From Alkalihalophilus pseudofirmus (GTDB lineage: Bacteria; Bacillota; Bacilli; Bacillales; Bacillaceae_D): DNA of 64,000 nucleotides. A program made the position numbers and the translations under genes. The stretch covers positions 62,001 to 126,000 of the forward strand of contig NZ_CP117836.1 of NCBI RefSeq assembly GCF_029094545.1, given 5' to 3'. Below the pieces are notes generated by a model. That model made no database searches and was not told the origin of the DNA. It saw nothing but the letters and a program-made list of their open reading frames with translations. This document shows, piece by piece, positions 9,460 through 18,150 of this stretch (positions are counted from its first letter, which is position 1; each line of letters starts with the position of its first letter).

Positions 9460-9744
9460 TTAAAATAAACGGATTTCTTTCTCCAGTAAACTTTGTATTC
9501 TAGCGAGGGTTCCTAGATCAATATCTTTGTTTAGCTGTACTAGTTTACCGGGATCATGACGTAGCAAGGGCTCCCCTTGTTTAGTTATTATTAACGCATC
9601 CGTATAAACAAGTTCAATATCTTCTAGTTGTTTATGAATGTGTTCTCCATCAAGTTTACTACTCAGACGGTCCGCACAAGTTATGATATTACTACGTAAA
9701 TCATTTAGCTCCTGATCTATGAATGGATCACCAGTCCAGTCCAT
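9460..9744 (-). CDS. Small hypothetical helical protein
   Basis: 94 residues, ATG at 9744 after an AGAGGGAAAAG site. It is predicted all-helical (QELNDLRSNIITCADRLSSKL and a C-terminal LLEKEIR). The first helix faintly recalls Spo0E-type two-helix proteins but lacks their SQELD signature, so I do not assign it. It has its own terminator downstream. Confidence 0.55.
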   Translation of the reverse strand: MDWTGDPFIDQELNDLRSNIITCADRLSSKLDGEHIHKQLEDIELVYTDALIITKQGEPLLRHDPGKLVQLNKDIDLGTLARIQSLLEKEIRLF

Positions 9745-10099
9745 CTTTTCCCTCTTCTATCCTAACCAATAGGTTTATTTAGGTATAGAAGAAGCCAGTG
9801 AAAGAGGATACAATGGATGCGACCTATTAAGTATGCAATTAATTAAACAACAGATCTTGTTCATCTAAAGCTATTTTGGTTGAACGGAATCTAAAGGTGC
9901 AACCCAGAGGTGCACCTTTAGATTGATTACTAAATTTTTATTCTTACAAACTTCCGTTTCCCAATTGAATAACTAACCGGTCGGTAACAAGAATTCGTAT
10001 CCCTACCCCTTCAACCTTTTCTTCATATTTTTTAATTCCTTTATAAGTCATTATTAGCCCTTTAAAATCAAAATACGAAGTTAAAGGGATTAAATGGTA
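9745..10099. other. Intergenic region with a perfect inverted repeat
   Basis: No gene. Holds the 14-base perfect palindromic pair at 9888-9924; the rest is AT-rich with no start codon supported by a ribosome site. Confidence 0.5.
9888..9924. repeat. Perfect inverted repeat
   Basis: AATCTAAAGGTGCA at 9888-9901 and TGCACCTTTAGATT at 9911-9924 with a nine-base loop. There is no clear T-run on either side, so it may be an RNA hairpin or a protein-binding site rather than a terminator. Confidence 0.6.
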
Positions 10100-10756
10100 T
10101 CACTGTCGGATTTTTAGACCTATTAACGAAGCAAATTGAATCGCTTGAGTCGATGATACTATACACCCTTTTAAGTTCTCTATTGAAACAATTAAAGAAT
10201 CAAAATTAGAAGAGCTTATATCAATTCCTTTTAATGGTGTCTCTTCAAAGCTCGCACCATCAATGTTACATGAAAGAAATTCTACTTTTTTAAGCTTACA
10301 GTCAAAAAGGTCAGCGCTTTGTAACTCAGCATTATCAAAAATTACCTTTTCAAGTTTTGAGTTACCAAACGTAACCATACTAAGAATTGATTCCCTAAAT
10401 CTAGTATTACCGATATAAGACTCTGTTAAACTGCTTCCAAGTAACTTACAATTAAGAAACTCAACGCGATTCATGGAGGCATTACCCAAATTAGCATTAG
10501 ATAAATTACAATTTTCAAAGCGCACATCGTTAAGATCAATTCGACTAAAATCCGTATCTTTGAAATTACAATTCTTAATCACTGTTTTATATAGTCGCAA
10601 TCGTTCAAGTGCTTCATTGACAAACTCTGAATCGGTAACTATACACATTTCAAATTCTGGATCTTCTTCGTAAAAAACATCTGTAAATTTTCTCTCCGTT
10701 AGCTCTTCAGGGATCTTGGGTGCGTCAATCTTCACTGTATACCTACCTACTTTCAA
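10100..10756 (-). CDS. Pentapeptide-repeat protein
   Basis: 218 residues. From about residue 60 on there are tandem pentapeptides of the A(D/N)LXX type (CNFKDTDFSRIDLNDVRFENCNLSNANLG, then more rows of CKL, FRESIL, AELQSADLFDCKL). This builds a right-handed quadrilateral beta-helix. Some family members (Qnr, MfpA) mimic DNA and protect gyrase, but most have unknown roles. The first 55 residues are a non-repeat cap. ATG at 10756 is preceded by AAGTAGGTAGGT. No membrane segment. Monocistronic. Confidence 0.85.
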   Translation of the reverse strand: MKVGRYTVKIDAPKIPEELTERKFTDVFYEEDPEFEMCIVTDSEFVNEALERLRLYKTVIKNCNFKDTDFSRIDLNDVRFENCNLSNANLGNASMNRVEFLNCKLLGSSLTESYIGNTRFRESILSMVTFGNSKLEKVIFDNAELQSADLFDCKLKKVEFLSCNIDGASFEETPLKGIDISSSNFDSLIVSIENLKGCIVSSTQAIQFASLIGLKIRQ

Positions 10757-11071
10757 ACGTACTTAATTTATTTTTAAGCTCTCTAAATACAAACATAAAG
10801 CGAACGCGCGTTCTCTATCAAGTTTTGACTAATATTTATTTCCTGTTACACTAGGATTTTTAAGAAATCCCCTTCTTAAATTAAATGGCCCGATTGTTGA
10901 GACCTCCCCCAGAGTAAAACCATTTTAATATTTTCTACTAAGTAATATAACGGTTGTCCTGGGTTACATAAGGCCAACTTTATAGCGTATCAGGCAATAG
11001 TAAGGACCACAAGAAAACCTGTTGTTTGGCTCTTGTGGTCCCTACATTATTACTCTTTTTATGGAAACAAC
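10757..11071. other. Intergenic region
   Basis: No gene. Contains the hairpin 11004-11041 that ends the coiled-coil gene and a GC-rich palindromic spot (AACGCGCGTT, about 10804-10813). Confidence 0.45.
11004..11041 (-). terminator. Hairpin after the MerR-like coiled-coil gene
   Basis: GGACCACAAGA / TCTTGTGGTCC, perfect 11-base arms. The T-run on the minus side is weak, so termination efficiency is uncertain. Confidence 0.55.
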
Positions 11072-11962
11072 CTATTTTTCAGCCCCCTCTTGTAATAAGA
11101 GCTTCTTCTCTTCCATTAATGTTTGTTCCGCGCTCCTAAGAATTGCCTTCTTCTCAATGAGCTTTTTTTCTAATTCTACTAACTCCTGTTTAATATCCTC
11201 TTTTTGATTCTCTAAATCATTTATTTTAGTAGAAGAAACATGTTCAACTTGAGATAGACTTTCATTAATTAACTTATCAACATCTACTTCCTCATCTTTT
11301 CCGAACAATGATTGAAAAAATCCGGATTTCGGGCGTTTTGTAGCTTTTTTTAGGGTGTGTGTTAGAAGTTGCTGGTTCCTTACTTCCACCCGAGATAAAG
11401 AAATTTTATGCTCTATCAGTTCCAGATCCATCTTTTTCTTGCTGACTTTTCCCTCTAGCTGATCATACTCTCGTATTTGTGAGGAAAGTATATTTTCTTG
11501 CTCTAACAAATGTATTCTTTTATTGGTACTCTTTAGAATTTGTCCAAGCATTTCATTATTTAGTGTATGAGCACCCTTAGTTGGATTGGTTGGATCATAA
11601 TCCACTGTTTCAGAACGATAACCCAAAAGAACTTCGATATCAGAGATCGTTTTGCCCTGTTCCAAATAAACTAGGATTAAGTACAACCTATAGATACTTC
11701 GATAATTTAACCTATAGAATCTACCACTTCTTACAGGCTGAATGTATTTCATAAGGTTTTCATTTCTAAGGTAGTTTCTTAATGTGGAGTCATTTTTCTG
11801 CAAATATGCAGCGGATTCCGTAGTTGAATATGTAGTTTCTGGATGTAGATTATTTAAAAAAGAAGGATAAATTCTTTCCGCCGTAACGTCATAAAGTTCT
11901 AGTTGTCTTTTTAAAGGGTCTTCACTAAAGTCAGTTTCAATTATATCCATTGTATTAACCAT
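11072..11962 (-). CDS. MerR-like helix-turn-helix protein with long coiled coil
   Basis: 296 residues. Residues about 43-110 hold a MerR-type winged helix (YSTTESAAYLQKNDSTLRNYLR, then RFYRLNYRSIYRLYLILVYLEQGKTISDIE). Residues about 145-180 and 235-290 are heptad-rich coiled coils (EQENILSSQIREYDQLEGKVSKKK; ENQKEDIKQELVELEKKLIEKKAIL). DNA-binding head plus coiled coil recalls RacA, the chromosome-anchoring protein, and similar plasmid proteins. The gene lies divergently upstream of the parM gene across a repeat-rich spacer, so it may bind that spacer and take part in segregation or regulation (inference). The ATG at 11962 is closely preceded by AGGTGG. Confidence 0.7.
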   Translation of the reverse strand: MVNTMDIIETDFSEDPLKRQLELYDVTAERIYPSFLNNLHPETTYSTTESAAYLQKNDSTLRNYLRNENLMKYIQPVRSGRFYRLNYRSIYRLYLILVYLEQGKTISDIEVLLGYRSETVDYDPTNPTKGAHTLNNEMLGQILKSTNKRIHLLEQENILSSQIREYDQLEGKVSKKKMDLELIEHKISLSRVEVRNQQLLTHTLKKATKRPKSGFFQSLFGKDEEVDVDKLINESLSQVEHVSSTKINDLENQKEDIKQELVELEKKLIEKKAILRSAEQTLMEEKKLLLQEGAEK

Positions 11963-11999
11963 TTATTTACCACCTCCGTTGGTTAAGGTTGCATAGTTT

Positions 12000-12438
12000 T
12001 TCCGCTACTGTATATACTAACGATAAAATTTTGTTATATCAAGGCTTTCCACTTCCGCTACAATACTTAATTTAATCTAGCTAGAGCGCCACACCTTTAA
12101 ATCGAGACTAACTTTATCGTCAGCTAGCGCTCAATATTCAAATTAGTTTAGTTGATGCTAGTTAAAATGAATTATAGCGCTTTTTAACGCTAAAACGAAT
12201 AGCGCTCCGCTTAATTAAGGTTGGTAATGGTGTCGTTAAGTTAAATTAAAGTGTGTAACGGAAAACATTGATCATTTATGTATGTTTATTTATATTAATT
12301 ATATTATTGTATATATGATTATGTTAATAATATATATACAATTGTAACGTTGATTGGACATTAGAGAGTTTGTGTTATATAGTGATATTAATTAATATAA
12401 ATATATATATATATATGAGACTAGGGAGAGTGACTTAT
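12000..12438. promoter_or_regulatory. Candidate plasmid centromere (parC-like) and divergent promoter region
   Basis: Spacer between the MerR-like gene and parM. It carries three exact TAGCGCT copies at 12125-12131, 12175-12181 and 12200-12206, plus related CTAGAGCGC and AACGCTA elements and two TTCCGCTAC copies near 12017 and 12052. The right half (12270-12435) is very AT-rich with runs of TATATA. Type II partition loci place iteron-like centromere repeats directly upstream of the parM-type gene. No ORF fits. The role is inferred from position and repeats. Confidence 0.55.
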
Positions 12439-13638
12439 ATGATCGTCATGAATATGAATGTAGCAAACGATAACGGAAATAATGAACAGGCTGTTAAAGT
12501 GAATGACAACTTATATAGGCAGCCTAATACATACGCGATGCCAGAAAGACCATCATTTGAAGATAATAGTGAGCCTGAGACGCTGATTCCAAATCTTTTA
12601 AATGAATTAGAAGTTGATATCCAGTCAGATAGTATTGATTTTGGAGGATTGTACTTCATAGGGCGAAAAGCCATTAAAAGTAAGTACACAGCGCACTCTA
12701 TGAGTGTAGATAGTGAGAAAAAATATGAAAGTGATTTACCGATTATCAATACATTAGGATTACTAGCTGGTATTGCGGTACAGAATGCATATAAAGAGTC
12801 AAAGCAATTATCTAAAGAGATAAGTTTAAATGTCGATATGGCTACAGCATTGCCGGTAAATCAATGGAATAGGGAAACCGCTAGTTTATTCGCTAAACGC
12901 TTTATGGATGGTCTGCATACAGTAATCGTTTATGTAGGACATCTTAAAGTCCGCGTAAGCGTGACATTTACTTACGTAAAAGTAATTCCAGAGGGGACTC
13001 CAGTTCTATTCAATCTTATTGAGGATCAGGATGGTAATTATAGAAATGACTCGATTTTTGATGAGTTTAAAAAAGAATATGACTTAAATGTTGATGGTGA
13101 GTACTTCCAAGACAAAAGGATTAAACATGTTGACATAGGGGATGGAACGAGTGATACACCGCTAACAATTGGCTATGAATACGATAGGGATTTCGTGAAT
13201 GGGATTCCTACAGGTATTGGTCATTCAATTAATAAAGCTATCGATCTTTTTAAAAACGAAGTATCAGATATGAATATCTCACGCCAGCAATTCATTGATT
13301 ACATCAAGGATCATAAGCATCCATACCATGAAAAAGCTGTTAGATTGATCAAACAATCAATGCGCTCTGAGGTGAAATCGATCCATGATCACATTGTTGA
13401 TGAGTTAAAAAAAGCTTCCAATGAAGTAGATATCATTTGCGTATATGGAGGCGGTTCTATTCTTATGAAAGACCAACTCTATAAACCACTTAAAAAACTA
13501 TGTGACCGTCCGGATGTTCCTGCTAGACTACTATGGGTTCCAGAGCAATTTGCACCGCTAATGAACGTTGAGGGATTGAATATTTTCTTGAAAACAGTAT
13601 TGCCGCAACTAAAAGAAAAGGAACTTGCATCTAAATAA
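12439..13638 (+). CDS. parM: ParM-like actin-family plasmid segregation ATPase
   Basis: 399 residues from ATG 12439, eight bases after AGGGAGAG; an upstream in-frame start at 12370 has no ribosome site. Actin-fold signatures: phosphate-1-like NVANDNGNNEQAVKV near the N-terminus, HVDIGDGTSD (phosphate-2) about residue 235, and CVYGGGS (adenosine loop) about residue 350. These belong to the ParM/Alp branch of bacterial actins, which form filaments that push plasmid copies apart. It is followed by a terminator and a small basic ParR-like gene, the usual order. The presence of this locus is the best evidence that the window belongs to a low-copy plasmid or a plasmid-derived island. Confidence 0.85.
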   Translation: MIVMNMNVANDNGNNEQAVKVNDNLYRQPNTYAMPERPSFEDNSEPETLIPNLLNELEVDIQSDSIDFGGLYFIGRKAIKSKYTAHSMSVDSEKKYESDLPIINTLGLLAGIAVQNAYKESKQLSKEISLNVDMATALPVNQWNRETASLFAKRFMDGLHTVIVYVGHLKVRVSVTFTYVKVIPEGTPVLFNLIEDQDGNYRNDSIFDEFKKEYDLNVDGEYFQDKRIKHVDIGDGTSDTPLTIGYEYDRDFVNGIPTGIGHSINKAIDLFKNEVSDMNISRQQFIDYIKDHKHPYHEKAVRLIKQSMRSEVKSIHDHIVDELKKASNEVDIICVYGGGSILMKDQLYKPLKKLCDRPDVPARLLWVPEQFAPLMNVEGLNIFLKTVLPQLKEKELASK

Positions 13639-13645
13639 ATGCTGT

Positions 13646-13679
13646 AAAAGGGTGTAACATCAGCGTTACACCCTTTTTC
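13646..13679 (+). terminator. Terminator between parM and the parR-like gene
   Basis: AAAGGGTGTAAC / GTTACACCCTTT, perfect 12-base arms with a six-base loop followed by a T-rich tail. It would lower expression of the downstream adaptor relative to the actin, unless that gene has its own promoter. Confidence 0.8.
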
Positions 13680-13704
13680 AAATATTTAAAAAGGGGTGGA
13701 ACTA

Positions 13705-14376
13705 TTGGCTGGGAGAAAAAAGAAATTGAAAAAGCGCGGAGAAGCTGTAATAATGCGTACCAAAATGAACGAGCCAAACTTCATTATGGACTGGATTAAT
13801 TCACAATCAAATATAAGTGAATCTCTTAGGCAGCTCATTGAAAGGGATGTAGCAGAAAACGGTCTTAGAGACGTAAAAGAAGATATCTTAAACAAGGCAG
13901 CAGTAGGAACGTTGAAACGTAGTTTCCCTGATGCAAGTACTGCTAGAGAGATGGAACAGGACTCCTTAATTTCTGGTAATCCGTCTAATGATAATCTTCA
14001 TATGCAACATGAAGAGATTAGAGAAATAAAAGAAATTGAGGATGCACCTGCTCATGACCAAACTGATAAGACTTCTATATCATCTAGTGTACATGAAAGT
14101 GCGGATCGCATGGTTGAAATAGACGCTGATATTACAGTAGATGATAGTGATATAGATAGTGGGTATGCAGAGAGAAGTAAAGTGGGAAATTTGAGTAAAG
14201 AAGTTACTATTAATGAGATCAAAGACCGATCAAGTAACATTAACGAACATGCAGGCCCTAAAGATGTTGAAGTCTCATACAAAGAAGAATCAAGATCCGA
14301 TAAGAAAGATTCTAATCCTGGTTCAGAGAAAAAGAGAGTGAATAGAGGTCGAATTGATATAAACCAATGGAGTTAA
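13705..14376 (+). CDS. ParR-like partition adaptor
   Basis: About 223 residues from TTG 13705 after AAGGGGTGG (a GTG at 13696 lies inside that site). The N-terminus is highly basic (AGRKKKLKKRGEAV), followed by MNEPNFIMDWINSQSNISESLRQLIERDVAENGLRDV. The latter resembles the ribbon-helix-helix region of plasmid adaptor proteins that coat the centromere and bind the tip of the ParM filament. The remaining 150 residues are acidic and low-complexity, probably disordered, ending in a basic GRIDINQWS tail that may contact the filament. The assignment rests mainly on position and size. Confidence 0.65.
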   Translation: MAGRKKKLKKRGEAVIMRTKMNEPNFIMDWINSQSNISESLRQLIERDVAENGLRDVKEDILNKAAVGTLKRSFPDASTAREMEQDSLISGNPSNDNLHMQHEEIREIKEIEDAPAHDQTDKTSISSSVHESADRMVEIDADITVDDSDIDSGYAERSKVGNLSKEVTINEIKDRSSNINEHAGPKDVEVSYKEESRSDKKDSNPGSEKKRVNRGRIDINQWS

Positions 14377-14394
14377 TTAGCGGAGATATTTCAC

Positions 14395-14449
14395 AAAAAA
14401 CCTGACACACAAGATATCCAAGTAATATATCTAGGTGACAGGTTTTTTG
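14395..14449 (+). terminator. Terminator of the partition locus
   Basis: AAAAAACCTGACAC pairs with GTGACAGGTTTTTT (one mismatch), long loop, T-run. Bidirectional in form. Confidence 0.75.
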
Positions 14450-14520
14450 TTTATTACTCAGTTTTACTCTTACCAAACTTGTTTACTGATTTCGAGAACA
14501 TGTTTTCTTCATTATTCTTA

Positions 14521-14625
14521 TTAAATTTTCTTTAAAAAATCTGTAAAGTAATTCGAAACTGCTATTGCTATTAGAGGGAAAATTACTTTTGATATTGCCA
14601 AAATGCCATATAGCGGTACATTCAT
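14521..14625 (-). CDS. Tiny hydrophobic peptide, possibly decayed
   Basis: 34-residue frame starting MNVPLYGILAISK with a single membrane-spanning helix. It begins five bases after the stop of the upstream tiny ORF. No good ribosome site. A one-base shift after residue 30 would extend it into a basic tail ending SVNKFGKSKTE at about 14457, so this may be a broken small membrane protein gene. Confidence 0.3.
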   Translation of the reverse strand: MNVPLYGILAISKVIFPLIAIAVSNYFTDFLKKI

Positions 14626-14630
14626 TGCTG

Positions 14631-14786
14631 CTAATTTAGACTATCGATACTTACAATTTGTTGATCTTTGAGTAGATATCCTAGTACTTCATCTTCTGGA
14701 ATTTTAATGAGAAATAGAAAAAAGTATAAATTGCAACAAAGAATAGAATCCTTAGAGCTGCTACAAAAAAAAATCTTCCCTTTCAT
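14631..14786 (-). CDS. Small ORF with strong ribosome site, possibly frameshifted at a homopolymer
   Basis: 51-residue frame from ATG 14786, preceded by GAGGAGG. After seven codons there is a run of nine T (minus strand). In the present frame the next residues are unusual (CSSSKDSILCC); one base of shift gives VAALRILFFVAIYTFFYFS, a credible membrane helix, while the end (IPEDEVLGYLLKDQQ) looks natural in the first frame. Either decay, a sequencing slip in the T-run, or slippage in expression. Confidence 0.35.
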   Translation of the reverse strand: MKGKIFFCSSSKDSILCCNLYFFLFLIKIPEDEVLGYLLKDQQIVSIDSLN

Positions 14787-15674
14787 GTTTAAACCTCCTC
14801 ATTAAATAAATAACTAGCTTACTTTCCATATCCTGCATCCGCTAATATCCCCATAGTTTGCTTCTAAGGAATTTTAGAATATCTTAGATAAGCTTCACTA
14901 CTACCTTATGCAACAGGCAATAGAAGTACAGTTTCACTGTTGCTTGATCGTAAGTATATTCTGGTTTATATACATAACGTAAGGATTAAGATGCTTATTT
15001 AAAATACTAGCTTCCAAAATATTACCCTCAGATTCCTTGATGTACAAAATATATTCCTACCGTTTTACCAAGTTTAAGAGTTAAAAACATATCTATATAA
15101 ACGAATATAATACTTTTATATATACAAAAGTATGAAACTGTACTGTGGATGATAATAGTTTTTATCCACATTATATATAATTGTATATATTGATATTAAT
15201 ATTAAATACAATGCTTATGTATATATATTTAAATCTAAATTAAGCATATTTTTGATGATTGTTTCTTTTAATCTTCCCAATCTCCAAATATAGAACGTCT
15301 ATAGAATGTGGTGTATTAACTTATGGATGGTAATATTAGAGCATAATAAAATTACTAGAGTTGCTTTATATTATGCAACACTTGCAAAGAGTTCTCGTGT
15401 ACTGAGGGACGATTACTTCTAAGAATGGAAGTTTAGTATTGTAAGCAGCATCTCCCGTTCATTGTTAAAAGCACAAGAGGTCTATTTTATAGTCGAAATA
15501 ATATCCTGGTCTCACCCTCTCTTAGTCCATTAGGTAACTTATATTTGAACAACTCTCGCCAATGAATTCATACTTAAAGAGGGGATATTATATAACACTT
15601 CTATTGTATTTATTTATAATACTATGTACAATTATGATGAATTAGTTAGTTAATACTATCCGGAGGTCCTATAA
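14787..15674. other. Non-coding, decayed region upstream of the RNPP regulator
   Basis: About 890 bases with stops in all frames. On the minus strand the piece KQTMGILADAGYGK (about 14817-14858) looks like the end of a lost gene. The stretch 15080-15260 is extremely AT-rich. The promoter of the regulator must lie here but I cannot pick it with confidence. Confidence 0.4.
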
Positions 15675-16949
15675 TTGCGCATAGGTTACAGAATAAGTAA
15701 GTTACGTAAGCAAAAAGGATTATCGCAAGCAGAATTAGCAAATGGCATTATTTCAAGGACACACTTGAGTAACATTGAAGCTAATAGATTTATATGTCCA
15801 ATTGACATTCTCCTTTTATTGTCTGCAAAGTTAGAGGTACCCAACTCTTATCTAATTGAGAATTCGAAGAATGATGAAATATTAGATGGCTTACTCGAAA
15901 GTTTCTATAAAGTATTAGAAGAACATAATAGTGATAAGACATCAGAAATAATAAATCTTTTTAACGAAATTCAGCGAAACTTTCCCTACATCTCTTCAAT
16001 GCAACAAGAATTTCATTTTAAACTACTGACTGTTTACTTCTATTTAAAAATACAAGATTCTGCTAAAATGAAGAACTTTTTTTATGAAGAAGTGGAACCA
16101 CTTGTTGTAGTAGAGGACTTATCTTTACCACTAAAAGAATTATATTATTACTTAAAAGGAATTGTCTTCTATACGGAATCTAAATTTGATAAGAGTTACA
16201 GGAGTTTCTTGAAATTAACACAAATTGTTGAAGATGAAAAAACAAAGGCTAAAATCTATTTTAATTTAGCCCTCGCTTCTTTTAAATGTAAAGATTTATA
16301 TGGATCTGTGAAATATGGCGAAAAAGCAGCTAACTTATATTTACAACAGCACTCTTGGATAAAAGCTGCCGAAAGTTATAATCTCATAGGTGTGATTTGT
16401 TGGGAAATGAAAGAACTTAAGAAAGGAGAGTTGTTTTTAAAAAAAGGTATAGAATTAGCTAAGATGAAAAGAAACTCTACTTTAGAAAGTAAGTTATATC
16501 ATAATCTTGGTTTGATCTTTGAACGAAAGGGGGAACTTGCTGAAAGCCTTAAATATTTTAATTTAAGTTTACAAAATAAGATTGAAGATGAAGATAAGAT
16601 TTTAACATTACGTTCTATATTAGAAACCTTGTTAAAAGAGCAAGATTTTGATTTATTTGAATTTTATCTAAAAAAAGCTTATGGACTTAACAGAACATTA
16701 GTAAGTAACTTACACTTAGATTTAATACAAGCAAAGTATTTTTTGTTATTGGGTAACGAAGAAAAATATATTGAAATGATGAGTTATACAATTCAAGTTT
16801 TTTTAAAGAAACAAATCTGGCAACCTATAATAGATAATGCTGAAGAACTAAGTGACGTTTATGCTAAAAAAAATAAGTACAAGAATGCTTACCAACTACT
16901 TAAAATGAAACAACATGCAATTTTTAATCTTAATCGGGAGGAATTTTGA
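15675..16949 (+). CDS. RNPP-family (NprR-like) peptide-responsive transcription regulator
   Basis: 424 residues from TTG 15675 after GGAGGT. Residues 5-60 form an XRE helix-turn-helix (ISKLRKQKGLSQAELANGIISRTHLSNIEANR). The remainder consists of TPR-like helix pairs (KIYFNLALASFKCKDLYGSVKYGEKAANLY; AESYNLIGVICWEMKELKKGELF; SKLYHNLGLIFERKGELAESLKYFNLSL). The length and layout match NprR of the Bacillus cereus group, which binds a re-imported peptide. Two bases after its stop comes a small gene for an exported peptide, the hallmark of this family. A role as switch for the biosynthetic cluster 1.2 kb downstream is likely but not shown. Confidence 0.88.
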   Translation: MRIGYRISKLRKQKGLSQAELANGIISRTHLSNIEANRFICPIDILLLLSAKLEVPNSYLIENSKNDEILDGLLESFYKVLEEHNSDKTSEIINLFNEIQRNFPYISSMQQEFHFKLLTVYFYLKIQDSAKMKNFFYEEVEPLVVVEDLSLPLKELYYYLKGIVFYTESKFDKSYRSFLKLTQIVEDEKTKAKIYFNLALASFKCKDLYGSVKYGEKAANLYLQQHSWIKAAESYNLIGVICWEMKELKKGELFLKKGIELAKMKRNSTLESKLYHNLGLIFERKGELAESLKYFNLSLQNKIEDEDKILTLRSILETLLKEQDFDLFEFYLKKAYGLNRTLVSNLHLDLIQAKYFLLLGNEEKYIEMMSYTIQVFLKKQIWQPIIDNAEELSDVYAKKNKYKNAYQLLKMKQHAIFNLNREEF

Positions 16950-16951
16950 AT

Positions 16952-17104
16952 ATGAAAAAGAATTTTAAAGGTCTTCTTTTAATTGCGAGTATTTTGTTTT
17001 TAACAATTGGATATCCCACTGAAGGTAAAATTGATATTGATAATAGTCTTGAAAATATTATTGTTAACCCCCTAGGTGAGGGTGATATAACACCACCACA
17101 TTAA
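16952..17104 (+). CDS. Pro-peptide of the quorum-sensing signal (NprX/PapR-like)
   Basis: 50 residues, ATG nine bases after GGGAGGA inside the end of the regulator gene. N-terminal signal sequence: KKN, then hydrophobic GLLLIASILFLTIG, followed by a short acidic spacer and the C-terminus NPLGEGDITPPH. Signals of RNPP systems are cut from the C-terminus of such precursors and re-imported by oligopeptide permease. The mature peptide cannot be fixed from sequence, but the last 7-10 residues are the best guess. Too short for most gene callers. Confidence 0.8.
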   Translation: MKKNFKGLLLIASILFLTIGYPTEGKIDIDNSLENIIVNPLGEGDITPPH

Positions 17105-17574
17105 GTATAGATAATATAATAAAACTATTTAGAAATATGTTAGAACAGCTCTTCGTTAGTCCTATTTATCTATTTTTTTAAAATCCTTTAAGGATATAGA
17201 GAAACCTAAAATCAATAATATACTGAAAAACACCCTCATTCTATAGAATGAAGGTGTTTTTCAGTATATTATAGTGTTAAAATAAGTACTTCATTTCCAT
17301 AATAGGTGGGCTACTTTGGATGTAGAATGGATTTCACTAAAATCTCCGTCAGAAACAACTCTATTCCTTCGTAATTTAATGCTCAAGTCCCTTTAAAGGG
17401 CGCTCCTCTTCTTATTTCCCGCTCTTATAGATTAACACCTTCTAAATTACGACCCATTTTTTATAAATCTCTCTTATTCTTTTTAGTTTTTAATTAGCTG
17501 TATTTTGCAATAAAAATGTCCATAGTAATCATGCAAGTGTTATGTAGAGTTTTGCCACTCAATATTCGTTTATT
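17105..17574. other. Spacer with long hairpin, then featureless
   Basis: After the signal peptide gene and the hairpin at 17215-17272 there is no gene. The part 17290-17560 may be the eroded front of the transposition-helper remnant, but I cannot align it. Confidence 0.4.
17215..17272. terminator. Very long hairpin after the RNPP pair
   Basis: Arms of about 25-27 bases (17215-17241 and 17246-17272) with a single mismatch and a four-base loop. Contains AAAAACACC / GGTGTTTTT, so it offers a T-run inside the stem on both strands. A strong bidirectional terminator or a small transposable-element relic. Confidence 0.75.
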
Positions 17575-17820
17575 TCAGTTTCGATAGTGCCTTGATAGCC
17601 TATAATTTCCACAAAAGAAAGTTAATACACGTGTGTGGTAAACTAAACGATCCATCAACGCTGCTGTTAGTCTCAAACCTATGAAATATAAAAATCCAGT
17701 TCCATTGACTGAAATATAAATTGATATAATGAAAGGTCTATTGCTCATACTCTCTGCGATTAACTGAAATAATAACTCAGAATCTTCCTTGTAAGAACGG
17801 AAAGGTATTATAGACACCTT
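17575..17820 (-). pseudogene. IS21-type IstB helper ATPase remnant
   Basis: The frame has YKEDSELLFQLIAESMSNRPFIIS, then LRLTAALMDRLVYHTRVLTF and NYRLSRHYRN. This follows the order of the C-terminal third of IstB (LHKEGAELLFQVI..., LTAALIDRLVHH..., NSYRL). The Walker motifs and the partner transposase IstA are missing, and the linker between the two parts is garbled. Fossil of an insertion sequence beside the biosynthetic cluster, consistent with its horizontal acquisition. Confidence 0.65.
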
Positions 17821-18150
17821 TAGAAAAATTTGAAAAAGTAGAATTAATTATTTCAGATGTGATGGAACTTGGTTTCGCTGGCAAGCCTTTATTTATGTAC
17901 TTATAAAACAAGTGCAGCACTACGCATTAATTTTTTGTGGAATTCTGCACTGTTATTCTGCCTTAAACATTAGTTTAAGAATTTTATAAACATTCTTTTA
18001 AAAAATGTTTTTAAAAAGCATAAAAAAATCATATGTTTATAGTCTTCGAAAAGTATTTTTAAATATGAGTAAGCCATATATAATTAATATCAAATAGTGA
18101 ATGAATATTCATAATATTTTTTCAAAAAAGTAGTTAGGGCAGGTGAGTAC
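17821..18150. other. Upstream region of the biosynthetic operon
   Basis: Contains a short open stretch on the plus strand (about 17826-17907, ending FAGKPLFMYL) of unknown origin and then very AT-rich DNA (17990-18120) that should hold the promoter. No gene is supported. Confidence 0.4.

Noticed and set aside
9460-9744. Spo0E-like phosphatase
   Set aside because: Size is near but the SQELD motif and family spacing are absent.
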